From Fimenecus sp045613685 (GTDB taxonomy: Bacteria; Bacillota; Clostridia; Oscillospirales; Acutalibacteraceae): DNA of 7,331 nt. The notes beneath the pieces were generated by a model, which saw nothing but the letters and a program-made list of their open reading frames with translations, had not been told where the DNA came from and made no database searches. The position numbers and the translations under genes were made by a program. The stretch lies in contig JAZLBL010000026.1 in assembly GCA_045613685.1 (NCBI GenBank), positions 1-7,331 of the forward strand, given 5' to 3'. This document shows, one piece after another, positions 1 to 5,808 of the stretch. How positions within the stretch are numbered: position 1 is the stretch's first letter; every line of letters starts with the position of its first letter.

Positions 1-12
1 GAGCGTATGCGA

Positions 13-68
13 GACTGAGGGAGAGACAGGATAGAATTAACTTGGTTTTGTTTATCTCTCCCTCCGTC
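13..68. repeat. Imperfect 14-bp inverted repeat (palindromic repeat remnant at window edge)
   Basis: Bases 13-26 (GACTGAGGGAGAGA) are the reverse complement of 55-68 with one mismatch, separated by 28 AT-rich bases. The right arm is the leading end of the dispersed repeat at 56-172. The left arm therefore looks like the end of a second copy in opposite orientation, with the rest off the left edge of the window. No U-tract follows either arm, so a terminator role is not supported. Confidence 0.6.
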
Positions 69-172
69 ACTCGCTTTGCTCGTGCCACCTAATTCTCGCC
101 TGTCGGCTCGGTCGGTGCTTCTGCTTCGCAGAGGTGTCCACCGGACACCCGCACCTCGTCAGAGGGAGGCAA
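56..172. repeat. Dispersed palindromic repeat, copy 1 (expanded version)
   Basis: This block begins with CTCTCCCTCCGTCA (56-69) and TGCCACCT (83-90) and ends with CTCGTCAGAGGGAGGCAAG (154-172). The same boundary sequences occur at 882-935. The interior is longer than in the other copy and contains a perfect 7-bp hairpin (GGTGTCC 133-139 with GGACACC 143-149) and a smaller TCTGC/GCAGA hairpin near 120-132. It lies just downstream of the spoVT stop codon. The 58 bases between the repeat and that stop (173-230) show nothing recognisable. No transposase gene is present, so this resembles a non-autonomous REP/MITE-like element. The class is inferred from structure alone. Confidence 0.7.
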
Positions 173-230
173 GGCGACATCACCATATAAAAGATTTCAA
201 CAACCCCCAATTTGTCTATCTCTGTATTTT

Positions 231-770
231 TTATTCTTCCGTCTGTTTTCCTAAAAATGATGCGGCAACAGAAATAAGTTTGATTTCGGTTTGCGTGGGC
301 ATACTACCATCAGAATTGAGCATAAGCACAACAGCACCTGCCACATCGCCACCACCAATAATGGGATAGGCAATTCCCGCTTCTTTTTCGCTGTCTGCTA
401 ACGGATATAACGCCTTAATGTCGGGGGACGCAACATAATTCTCTCTGTCTTCAATCATATCTTCTAAAGCCGTTGAAATGCGTTTGTCGAGTGCATCTTT
501 TTTAGGCATACCCGAAACTGCAATAACATGGTCACGGTCAGTGATGATTACGGGCAAGTTTGTCGCTCTGTTTAATACATCTGTGTATTGGCTGGCAAAT
601 TCTGACAATTCACCAATGGGGGAATACTTTTTAAAAATAACTTCTCCGTCAGATGCCGTGTAAATCTCCAAAGGGTCTCCTTCACGTATCCTCATAGTTC
701 TACGGATTTCTTTTGGAATAACAACCCTTCCCAAATCGTCAATTCTTCTCACAATCCCAGTTGCTTTCAT
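231..770 (-). CDS. spoVT: Stage V sporulation protein T (AbrB-family transcriptional regulator)
   Basis: This 179-residue protein matches SpoVT, a DNA-binding regulator that tunes sigma-G-dependent genes in the developing forespore. Residues 1-50 form the AbrB/SpoVT swapped-hairpin DNA-binding domain, with the hallmark run MKATGIVRRIDDLGRVVIPK followed by EIRRTMRIREGDPLEI. Residues from about 55 to 179 form the GAF-like sensory domain, including VIITDRDHVIAVSG and the glycine-rich IIGGGDVAGAVV. The length is almost that of the Bacillus subtilis protein (178 residues, from memory). The ATG at 770 is preceded by AGGAG (778-782 on the complement) with a 7-base gap, which fixes the start. The gene is monocistronic as seen: repeats flank both sides, and the next gene upstream on the same strand ends with its own terminator. 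A candidate forespore-type promoter lies at 964-992. Function in this organism is inferred from the family, but identification is firm. It indicates an endospore former. Confidence 0.96.
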   Translation of the reverse strand: MKATGIVRRIDDLGRVVIPKEIRRTMRIREGDPLEIYTASDGEVIFKKYSPIGELSEFASQYTDVLNRATNLPVIITDRDHVIAVSGMPKKDALDKRISTALEDMIEDRENYVASPDIKALYPLADSEKEAGIAYPIIGGGDVAGAVVLMLNSDGSMPTQTEIKLISVAASFLGKQTEE

Positions 771-797
771 TTTTTATCTCCTTTGTTGCAGAGAGTC

Positions 798-881
798 CTC
801 TCGGCTCCCCTTGTCAGGGGAGCTGTCAACGAAGTTGACTGAGGGGTAGCAGGGGACAACGACTTGGCGTGCCCCTACAAG
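798..881. repeat. Palindromic repeat with two adjacent hairpins, upstream of spoVT
   Basis: Two perfect hairpins stand side by side: GCTCCCC (804-810) with GGGGAGC (817-823) around TTGTCA, and GTCAAC (825-830) with GTTGAC (834-839) around GAA. A GAGGGGTAGCAGGGG segment and a weaker AGGGG/CCCCT pairing (851-875) follow. The sequence is much more G/C-rich than its surroundings. It resembles short palindromic repeats I recall as abundant in Oscillospiraceae genomes, though copy number cannot be tested here. It abuts copy 2 of the other repeat at 882. If the promoter at 964-992 is real, all of it would be transcribed as spoVT leader RNA. Confidence 0.65.
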
Positions 882-935
882 CTCTCCCTCCGTCAAAACT
901 GCGTTTTGCCACCTCCCTCGTCAGAGGGAGGCAAG
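882..935. repeat. Dispersed palindromic repeat, copy 2 (compact version)
   Basis: This 54-base copy shares its leading CTCTCCCTCCGTCA, its TGCCACCT core and its closing TCGTCAGAGGGAGGCAAG with the block at 56-172. It forms two perfect hairpins: CAAAAC (894-899) with GTTTTG (903-908), and CCTCCCTC (912-919) with GAGGGAGG (924-931) around GTCA. Together with copy 1, it brackets spoVT in direct orientation. No coding potential is seen. Confidence 0.75.
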
Positions 936-963
936 AGTTTTCTCAAAATTTTCAATGTGATGT

Positions 964-992
964 TAGTATTTGTGATTAAAGGGAATTTATAC
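964..992 (-). promoter_or_regulatory. Candidate sigma-G/F-like promoter for spoVT
   Basis: Read on the minus strand, GTATA (988-992) is followed after 17 bases by AATACTA (964-970). This resembles the forespore promoter pattern (roughly GMATR, a 17-18 base spacer, CATNMTA), with 4 of 5 and 6 of 7 matches. spoVT is sigma-G-dependent in Bacillus, which makes the site plausible. The weakness is distance: it lies nearly 200 bases before the spoVT ATG with the palindromic repeats in between. Chance occurrence in AT-rich DNA is possible. Confidence 0.28.
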
Positions 993-1012
993 TGTGAGAA
1001 GGGCAAATAAAA

Positions 1013-1161
1013 TGTGTTATAACGCGTCAAAATCGATATGATTTTTGTGTCAAAACGCGTCACGAAATTTGCGCTTTTTTGCATCTTTAAAAGGCACAAC
1101 CCACGCAAATGCGTGGGTTGTGGTGATTTTGGCTCTTGAATTTATGTGTCAAAACGCGTCA
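1013..1161. repeat. Three direct copies of a 17-base ACGCGT motif (possible operator array)
   Basis: TGTGTCAAAACGCGTCA occurs exactly at 1046-1062 and 1145-1161. A third copy with two changes (TGTGTTATAACGCGTCA) is at 1013-1029. All have the same orientation, with start-to-start spacings of 33 and 99 bases, the second being three times the first. Each contains the palindromic hexamer ACGCGT. Copy B also has partial dyad symmetry (GTGTC...GTCAC). The array lies upstream of spoVT and downstream of the sigma operon terminator. It does not match any binding site I can name. Clustered transcription-factor sites or remnants of an iterated element are both possible. Confidence 0.6.
1095..1122. repeat. 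Perfect 13-bp inverted repeat
   Basis: CACAACCCACGCA (1095-1107) is exactly complementary to TGCGTGGGTTGTG (1110-1122), leaving only AA between the arms. It would form a very stable hairpin in RNA or a cruciform in DNA. On the minus strand it is followed by CCTTTTAAAG, a short U-rich tail, so a weak or backup terminator is possible. It sits between the second and third copies of the 17-base direct repeat, so an operator or a small-RNA hairpin is also possible. Confidence 0.7.
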
Positions 1162-1196
1162 AAGAAAATGCAAGAATTTTGATAAATATCGAGCAT

Positions 1197-1249
1197 AAAA
1201 AAACAAAAAAGAAAAACCCCACTCTGCACTTTAAGGGTACAGAGCGGGG
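1197..1249 (-). terminator. Factor-independent terminator of the sigma factor operon
   Basis: On the minus strand, CCCCGCTCTG (1249-1240) pairs with CAGAGTGGGG (1226-1217) over 10 bp, including one G-U pair. A long U-rich tract follows (TTTTTCTTTTTTG, then more T), covering 1216 down to 1197. It begins about 11 bases after the stop codon of the small secreted protein gene, which it clearly terminates. Confidence 0.9.
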
Positions 1250-1260
1250 CTTTTGACTAA

Positions 1261-1668
1261 TTAGCCTGGGTAATCAAATTTTGTGTAAGTTTCGCTACCT
1301 GCTGTGCAAGTAACTTTAATTCTGTAATCAGCAAAAATGTTAATGAGTCTTGTTTCTTCAAGTATAAGTGTTGTGCCTGTGCCAGATTTTGTCCAGGTTT
1401 CAAGTGTTTTGTAGCCTGTTGATTCTTCTTTCTGGAATTCAATCTTAATGTAAAGTGATGTCGAAACTTTTGAAGTCAGAGTTACACAAGAAGTTGAATT
1501 TAATCCACTTATTGTAAAAGATGTAGCAACTGCACTTATTGTAGTAAAGCGAGGCATAATCTCATAATCATCTTCAATAACAGCAGCAGAAGAATTCAAT
1601 GCGAAAACAGAAAGCAACATTGTGAGAATTAAAACAACACTAACACTTTTCTTAATAATATTTATCAT
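1261..1668 (-). CDS. Small secreted protein of unknown function
   Basis: This 135-residue protein starts with a typical Sec signal peptide: basic MINIIKKS, a hydrophobic core of about 15 residues (VVLILTMLLSVFAL), and probable cleavage after SSAA near residue 29. The mature part of about 106 residues is rich in Ser, Thr and alternating hydrophobic residues, suggesting a beta-sandwich domain. The ending YRIKVTCTAGSETYTKF resembles immunoglobulin/fibronectin-like strands. Two cysteines (C61 and C121) could form a disulfide. There is no lipobox, sortase signal or catalytic motif. The start is supported by a GGGGGGTGA ribosome binding site. It follows the DUF4367 gene by 59 bases with no obvious promoter or terminator between, so it is probably the last gene of the sigma operon. 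I do not recognise a named family. A cell-surface or secreted product controlled by the sigma factor is a reasonable inference. Confidence 0.85.
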   Translation of the reverse strand: MINIIKKSVSVVLILTMLLSVFALNSSAAVIEDDYEIMPRFTTISAVATSFTISGLNSTSCVTLTSKVSTSLYIKIEFQKEESTGYKTLETWTKSGTGTTLILEETRLINIFADYRIKVTCTAGSETYTKFDYPG

Positions 1669-1727
1669 AAAAATTCACCCCCCTCAATCCAACATAAATC
1701 GTTTTGACGGGGGTATTTTGTTATAAG

Positions 1728-2357
1728 TTATTCTATTGTTTCTGCAATTTTTAATAGTTCTTCTACCGGTAGATTTCCACCTATTTTAAACATATAATCA
1801 AATTTAGTCCACATTATATTGCTGTTGCCTAATGAGTCTGTTCCGTATGTATATTTAACACTATTAATGAGAATTTCTTTAGTATCAAGGTTCTCAGTAT
1901 CAAAATCTATTTCGGTTGCTGATGAATACTTGGTAATTGTAAATATTTCACCATTAGACGAAAAAAAATCATATGCCACACTTTTAGAAGAACTTTGTTT
2001 ATTTTCCAACTCAAACCCTTCTGGTATATAACCTACTGTTATTTTATCAGGTACAGAGTTTTTATTCTCTTTTGTCATCTGATATCTGCTTGCAATATTG
2101 AAATTATCAATAAAAGAGTCTCTTGAAGACGGGAATACAAATGCGGTCATTAACAATGCTAAAAGTATTGCGGCAACAAGCATAATCTTAATTGTTTTTG
2201 TTGTGAAATGGTGATAAACATTTCCACGCATTTTGTTTTTCAACGCATTCATGCGTCTGATGTGCTTTTTACTATATTCTGGGTCGGGTAATTCTTCGGG
2301 GATAGTTGCAACCCATTCTTCATAAGAAAGAATACACGCTTTTGCAAATTTACTCAT
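1728..2357 (-). CDS. Membrane-anchored DUF4367 protein, putative anti-sigma factor
   Basis: This 209-residue protein has an N-terminal cytoplasmic segment (1-55, with basic KKHIRRMNALKNKMR), one transmembrane helix (about 56-76, IKIMLVAAILLALLMTAFVF) and an extracytoplasmic C-terminal domain. That domain matches the DUF4367 pattern: VGYIPEGFELE near 108, a central GEIFTITKYSS, and the ending IMWTKFDYMFKIGGNLPVEELLKIAETI. In Clostridia such proteins are often encoded next to sigma-70-type factors and are thought to act as their membrane-bound regulators. The zinc-binding HxxxCxxC motif of classical anti-sigma factors is absent. The reading frame extends to a TTG at 2372, but the ATG at 2357 is preferred: GAAGGTG precedes it at suitable spacing, and ATGAGTAA overlaps the sigma stop by 8 bases, implying translational coupling. 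The role as the partner of the sigma factor is inferred from coupling and topology. Confidence 0.85.
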   Translation of the reverse strand: MSKFAKACILSYEEWVATIPEELPDPEYSKKHIRRMNALKNKMRGNVYHHFTTKTIKIMLVAAILLALLMTAFVFPSSRDSFIDNFNIASRYQMTKENKNSVPDKITVGYIPEGFELENKQSSSKSVAYDFFSSNGEIFTITKYSSATEIDFDTENLDTKEILINSVKYTYGTDSLGNSNIMWTKFDYMFKIGGNLPVEELLKIAETIE

Positions 2358-2892
2358 TTTCATCACCTTCAAGATATTCCTTTACACGTTGCATACCAAG
2401 CATACATCTTTTTCTCACAAGTGGTTTTGAAATGTTCAACGCTTTGCTGATTTCTTCGCCACTATAATTACACACATATTTTAAATAGAAAACATTACGG
2501 ATTTCTGGTGACAGACTGTTGATTGCATCTTTAAGTTGAATTTCATCAAAAATGTCAAAATCCTTTTCTGTCAGACTGAAAAATTCTGTAATATCAGTTT
2601 CAACAACACGGTCAGCATGTTTTTTATCTTTGCGATAAGTATCGATGGCTATATTCTTTGAAACAATTCTAACATAGTTCAATACAGTTTTATCGTCAAA
2701 ATCTTTGTTGATGTTATGAAAATTCTTTGCCAACTGCAAGAACACTTCTTGTGTGCAGTCTTCAGCAGACTCTTTGCTCTGCACATGGTCATAAGCTATG
2801 TGATACACTAATCCATTATATTTTTCATAGAAAATCTCAAACAGCGGTTCGTCATTGGGATTTTCAAGTACTGCAAAAAACATTGATAACAT
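2350..2892 (-). CDS. RNA polymerase sigma factor, sigma-70 family (ECF type)
   Basis: This 180-residue protein has only the two domains of ECF sigma factors. Region 2 (about residues 14-90) contains LVYHIAYDHVQSKESAEDCT followed by QEVFLQLAKNF, and ALEIN-type promoter-melting helices ending in SKNIAIDTYRKDKK. Region 4 (about 115-175) contains the helix-turn-helix LSPEIRNVFYLKYVCNYSGE followed by EISKALNISKPLVRKRCMLG. It would redirect RNA polymerase to a specific promoter set, probably in response to an envelope or external signal. A GTG at 2901 opens the frame slightly earlier, but the ATG at 2892 has AAGGAG eight bases ahead, while the GTG overlaps that site. It is the first gene of a three-gene operon with the DUF4367 protein and the small secreted protein. 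A sigma-A-type promoter lies at 2915-2943. The regulon and specific subgroup cannot be told from sequence alone. Confidence 0.92.
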   Translation of the reverse strand: MLSMFFAVLENPNDEPLFEIFYEKYNGLVYHIAYDHVQSKESAEDCTQEVFLQLAKNFHNINKDFDDKTVLNYVRIVSKNIAIDTYRKDKKHADRVVETDITEFFSLTEKDFDIFDEIQLKDAINSLSPEIRNVFYLKYVCNYSGEEISKALNISKPLVRKRCMLGMQRVKEYLEGDENE

Positions 2893-2914
2893 ATCATTCA
2901 CTCCTTTTCGCTAA

Positions 2915-2943
2915 ATTATAACTTAATTCGACAAATAAAGCAA
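2915..2943 (-). promoter_or_regulatory. Sigma-A-type promoter of the sigma factor operon
   Basis: Read on the minus strand: TTGCTT (2938-2943), a 17-base spacer, then a perfect TATAAT (2915-2920). It lies 22 bases before the preferred ATG of the sigma gene, leaving room for its AAGGAG site. The -35 is weak (3 of 6), so activation is possible. Confidence 0.6.
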
Positions 2944-2977
2944 GATTTTCAATGTTTAAGCGTAAATGTGGTTGTAA

Positions 2978-3006
2978 TTGCTATGCATAATGTGGTATTC
3001 TATATA
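2978..3006 (+). promoter_or_regulatory. Sigma-A-type promoter of the beta-galactosidase gene
   Basis: TTGCTA (2978-2983), a 17-base spacer and TATATA (3001-3006) lie about 30 bases before the ATG at 3037. Initiation near 3013 would give a short leader carrying the AGGGG ribosome binding site. It is divergent from the promoter at 2915-2943, with only 34 bases between the two -35 elements, so shared regulation is possible. Confidence 0.5.
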
Positions 3007-3036
3007 TATCAATATTTGGGAACAAGGGGAACAAAA

Positions 3037-4788
3037 ATGACATTCGAAGTTCGTGGAAATCAATTTATAAAAGACGGCAAAGAAATCAAAATTATTTCAG
3101 GTGCAGTGCATTATTTCAGAAATATGCCTGACACATGGCGAGATATTTTTAAAAAGCTTCGTGCTATCGGTTGCAACTGTGTTGAAACATATTGCGCGTG
3201 GAATATGCACGAGAAAAAGCCTGGCGAATATGACTTTACTAACAACCTTGATATTGCAAAGTTTCTTAAAATCGCACATGAAGAAGGTCTTATGGCTATT
3301 GTAAGACCTGGACCATATATCTGCTCTGAATGGGAATTCGGCGGACTTCCTTGGTGGATTCAAGCAGACGAGAATATGGAAATACGTTGCTCAAATAAAG
3401 CATATATTGAGCGTTTTGATAAATATCTTGATAAACTCTTTGACCAAGTGCGACCATTTCTTTGCACTAATGGTGGTAATGTTATAATGATGCAATGCGA
3501 GAATGAGTATGGTTACTATGGTGACGATAAAGAATATCTCGCATATCTTCGTGATGGTTACATAAAACGTGGAATTGATGTTCCACTTTTCACATCTGAT
3601 GGCACATCAAAAGAAAATCTTTTAGATGGTAGCATTGATGGTTGTTTCTCAACTCTCAATTTTGGTAGCCGAGTTGAAGAAAACTTTAAAGCACATGATG
3701 AGTTGTTCCCAGACGCACCTAAAATGTGTATGGAAATGTGGAATGGTTGGTTTGATGGTTGGGGTGAAGAATATCACCATACAACATCAGCGGAAGACTA
3801 TGCAAAAGTTGTTGACGATATGTTAGCACGTGGTAGTCTTAATATGTATATGTTCATTGGTGGTACAAACTTTGGTTTCACAAGTGGTGCGAATCACTAT
3901 GAAAAATTCTCACCTGACGTTACAAGTTATGACTATGATGCAATGCTTACAGAATGCGGTGATGTTACACCAAAATATCACGCAGTCAGAGAAGTAATCA
4001 AAAAATATGTTGATGGTGATTTGCCAGAAATCCCTGCAAATCGTGAGAAAAAGGCATATGGTGAAGTAAAACTTACAGAAGTAGCAGGTCTTTTTGATAA
4101 TCTCCCAAACCTTGCCGAGAAAAAACATAACGACGTGCCACTCTGTATGGAAAAGAATGGCCAGGGTTATGGATATATTGCATACACAACAATTCTTAAT
4201 CGAGATTATGTTGACACTACACTTTCATTTGAAAGTCTTGGTGACAGAGCACAGATTTATATAAATCGTGACCTTGTAGGCATTGTTTATATCAATGACG
4301 AAAAGTTAGAACTTAAAATTAATGCAAAAGCAGGGGATAGACTTACAATCCTTTGCGAAAATATGGGTAGAGCAAATTTCGGCGCAAAAATGATGCGCAA
4401 AAAAGGAATTGCAGGCAGATGCTTGCTTGGCAGCATAATTCATTTTAATTGGGATGTTTATTGTCTCCCAATGGATAATCTCGACAAGGTGGTTTATTCA
4501 GAAGAAAATCCACAAGAAAAGAGTGTATTCTATAAGGGTACATTTAAAATCGATGATGCAAAAGATACATTCCTGAAACTTCCTAACTTTACAAAAGGTT
4601 TTGTAACAATAAACGGATTTAATGTCGGTAGATATTGGGAAATTGGTCCACAGGTGACACTGTATGTGCCAGCATCACTTTTAAATGTAGGTGAAAATGA
4701 AATCGTAGTATTTGAAAGCGACGGAATAAAGGGTGAGCCGATTGTAGAATTCGTCGACACACCAATTCTTGATAAGAATAAGCAATAA
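3037..4788 (+). CDS. Beta-galactosidase, glycoside hydrolase family 35
   Basis: This 583-residue protein hydrolyses terminal non-reducing beta-D-galactosyl residues, probably on oligosaccharides brought into the cell, since no signal peptide is seen. The N-terminal TIM barrel (about 5-330) carries family 35 landmarks: ISGAVHYFRNMPDTWRD, NCVETYCAWNMHE, and RPGPYICSEWEFGGLPWW. The acid/base glutamate is E157 in QCENEYG, and the nucleophile is E233 in CMEMWNGWFDGWG. Both were placed by analogy with E188 and E268 of human GLB1. GGTNFGFTSGAN (about residue 285) is also typical. The C-terminal beta domains end with the conserved FTKGFVTINGFNVGRYWEIG and PQVTLYVPASLL. The frame is open upstream to 2968, but the ATG at 3037 follows AGGGG and lies just after the promoter at 2978-3006, so the earlier start is rejected. 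The length is normal for bacterial members. No transporter or regulator neighbours it, and no clear terminator follows, so some readthrough into the next gene is possible. Linkage preference (beta-1,3 or beta-1,4) cannot be read from the sequence. Confidence 0.95.
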   Translation: MTFEVRGNQFIKDGKEIKIISGAVHYFRNMPDTWRDIFKKLRAIGCNCVETYCAWNMHEKKPGEYDFTNNLDIAKFLKIAHEEGLMAIVRPGPYICSEWEFGGLPWWIQADENMEIRCSNKAYIERFDKYLDKLFDQVRPFLCTNGGNVIMMQCENEYGYYGDDKEYLAYLRDGYIKRGIDVPLFTSDGTSKENLLDGSIDGCFSTLNFGSRVEENFKAHDELFPDAPKMCMEMWNGWFDGWGEEYHHTTSAEDYAKVVDDMLARGSLNMYMFIGGTNFGFTSGANHYEKFSPDVTSYDYDAMLTECGDVTPKYHAVREVIKKYVDGDLPEIPANREKKAYGEVKLTEVAGLFDNLPNLAEKKHNDVPLCMEKNGQGYGYIAYTTILNRDYVDTTLSFESLGDRAQIYINRDLVGIVYINDEKLELKINAKAGDRLTILCENMGRANFGAKMMRKKGIAGRCLLGSIIHFNWDVYCLPMDNLDKVVYSEENPQEKSVFYKGTFKIDDAKDTFLKLPNFTKGFVTINGFNVGRYWEIGPQVTLYVPASLLNVGENEIVVFESDGIKGEPIVEFVDTPILDKNKQ

Positions 4789-4816
4789 TATAGGTATAAA
4801 CTGACAACTGCGATGC

Positions 4817-4845
4817 TTGAAATGGCAAAAAATATATGATATAAT
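4817..4845 (+). promoter_or_regulatory. Strong sigma-A promoter of the Lgt-like gene
   Basis: TTGAAA (4817-4822, 5 of 6 consensus), a 17-base spacer and perfect TATAAT (4840-4845) form a near-ideal vegetative promoter. TGA immediately before the -10 gives an extended -10 (TGnTATAAT). Transcription should start near 4852, which excludes the TTG codon at 4846 as the translation start. Confidence 0.85.
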
Positions 4846-4872
4846 TTGAAAAAACAGTGTGAGGTGAGACTT

Positions 4873-5802
4873 TTGCATAGAATTGTTATAGGAGATATGA
4901 GTGCATACAATTTTTTTGGTTATGTAGCATATTATACAATGTTGTTTTCAACTTTGTTTTATTATAAATCAAAACAAGATGCGACGGGATTATATGCAAG
5001 AGCAATCACATTTTTTGTAGCTCGCAAAAATGAAGCTCTTGCCAAAATAATTAAAATTATTTTCTTTGTCATAGAGTCTTATTGCGCTGCAAATATAATA
5101 GACTTAGCTGTAGGTGGATTCAATAGGTCTTTTGGTGAATTTATAGGTACCGGTGCAAATTATTTCGGTATGCTATTAACAGTTTTATTTTTCTGGGTTG
5201 TTCTGTCATTATTGATTATGGCTAATACGTTAAAACTTTTAGATATATCAACAATGTATTTGCCAGTGCATTTGTTTTTTGTAAAAATGTCATGTTATTG
5301 TGCAGGATGTTGTTGGGGAATACCATGGGAATATGGCCCATATAATTACCATCCTGACCATCCGGGAAATCAGGTGCCAGTTCAACTTGTTGAAGCTTTT
5401 TGGGCCCTGCTTATTTTCTTTTTCTTGTTGTGGTATAGAAAAAGAGCAAAAACAGGCTCATTGTTCCCTGTGTATATGATTTTGTATTCGGCAACCAGAT
5501 TTATAAGTGAATTTTTCAGACACGAAGAAAATGTTTTAGGACCTTTGAAAATGTATCATATTTTGTGTTTGATTGGTATAGTTTATGGTATTTTACATTT
5601 AGTTTTCTTGCATTTCTATAGAGATACTGCAAATGAATTTTTTGATAATATTCATGGAAAATTGGAGATGCGAAACGAAGAATTCAAAGCAACTAAACTT
5701 AAAAAACTAGCCGAAGAAAAAGCAAAAGAAGAAGCAGAACGACTTAAAAGACAAGAAAAAGCAAAAAAAGCAAGAGCAAAAGCAAAGGCTCGAAAAAAAT
5801 AG
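4873..5802 (+). CDS. Lgt-family (prolipoprotein diacylglyceryl transferase-like) membrane protein
   Basis: This protein of about 309 residues has roughly seven transmembrane segments and the general plan of Lgt, which transfers diacylglycerol from phosphatidylglycerol to the lipobox cysteine of prolipoproteins. Numbering from the TTG at 4873, MHRIVIGDMS matches the Lgt amino end, VPVQLVEA (168-175) aligns with the Lgt HPSQLYE motif, and RFISEFFR (209-216) aligns with the Lgt RFxxEFxR motif. The Lgt signature RxGNFxNxE is not intact: the region reads KMSCYCAGCCWG (138-149), with lysine where arginine is expected. The tail from about 266 is a lysine- and glutamate-rich helix/coiled coil ending in KAKARKK, longer than in standard Lgt. 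The TTG start is preferred because GAGGTG lies 6 bases before it and because the Lgt-like amino end begins there. An ATG at 4897 is the alternative. It may be a paralogue with a different acyl or lipid substrate. Activity as a true Lgt is uncertain. Confidence 0.75.
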   Translation: MHRIVIGDMSAYNFFGYVAYYTMLFSTLFYYKSKQDATGLYARAITFFVARKNEALAKIIKIIFFVIESYCAANIIDLAVGGFNRSFGEFIGTGANYFGMLLTVLFFWVVLSLLIMANTLKLLDISTMYLPVHLFFVKMSCYCAGCCWGIPWEYGPYNYHPDHPGNQVPVQLVEAFWALLIFFFLLWYRKRAKTGSLFPVYMILYSATRFISEFFRHEENVLGPLKMYHILCLIGIVYGILHLVFLHFYRDTANEFFDNIHGKLEMRNEEFKATKLKKLAEEKAKEEAERLKRQEKAKKARAKAKARKK

Positions 5803-5808
5803 TTTATA

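Larger units (their letters stand above)
936..1260. other. Gene-free AT-rich stretch between spoVT repeats and the sigma operon terminator
   Basis: No convincing coding region lies here. A reading frame on the minus strand (893-1108) has no family resemblance and runs into the repeat at 882-935. The stretch holds a candidate promoter (964-992), three direct repeats (1013-1161), a perfect inverted repeat (1095-1122) and a terminator (1197-1249), each listed separately. Confidence 0.7.

Noticed and set aside
76..369. 97-residue open frame on the plus strand
   Set aside because: It runs through repeat copy 1 and antisense into spoVT. The arginine- and proline-rich start reflects repeat composition.
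893..1108. 71-residue open frame on the minus strand between spoVT and the sigma operon terminator
   Set aside because: It has no recognisable domain or clear ribosome binding site, and its end lies inside the palindromic repeat. It also covers the promoter candidate and two copies of the direct repeat.
1013..1161. CRISPR-like array
   Set aside because: There are only three 17-base units with unequal spacing, no constant spacer length and no cas genes. Direct operator-like repeats fit better.
1669..1727. Separate promoter for the small secreted protein gene
   Set aside because: No acceptable -35/-10 pair or terminator was seen in the 59-base gap, so co-transcription with the sigma operon is the simpler reading.
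2968..3036. Upstream extension of the beta-galactosidase by 23 residues
   Set aside because: The extension overlaps the promoter at 2978-3006, lacks a ribosome binding site and does not resemble the family. The ATG at 3037 has AGGGG before it.
4846..4872. TTG at 4846 as the start of the Lgt-like gene
   Set aside because: It lies immediately after the -10 element, before the expected transcript start, and has no ribosome binding site.
4530..4910. Minus-strand frames of 65-126 residues over the end of the beta-galactosidase gene
   Set aside because: They are antisense shadows of conserved beta-galactosidase coding sequence and cross the strong promoter at 4817-4845.
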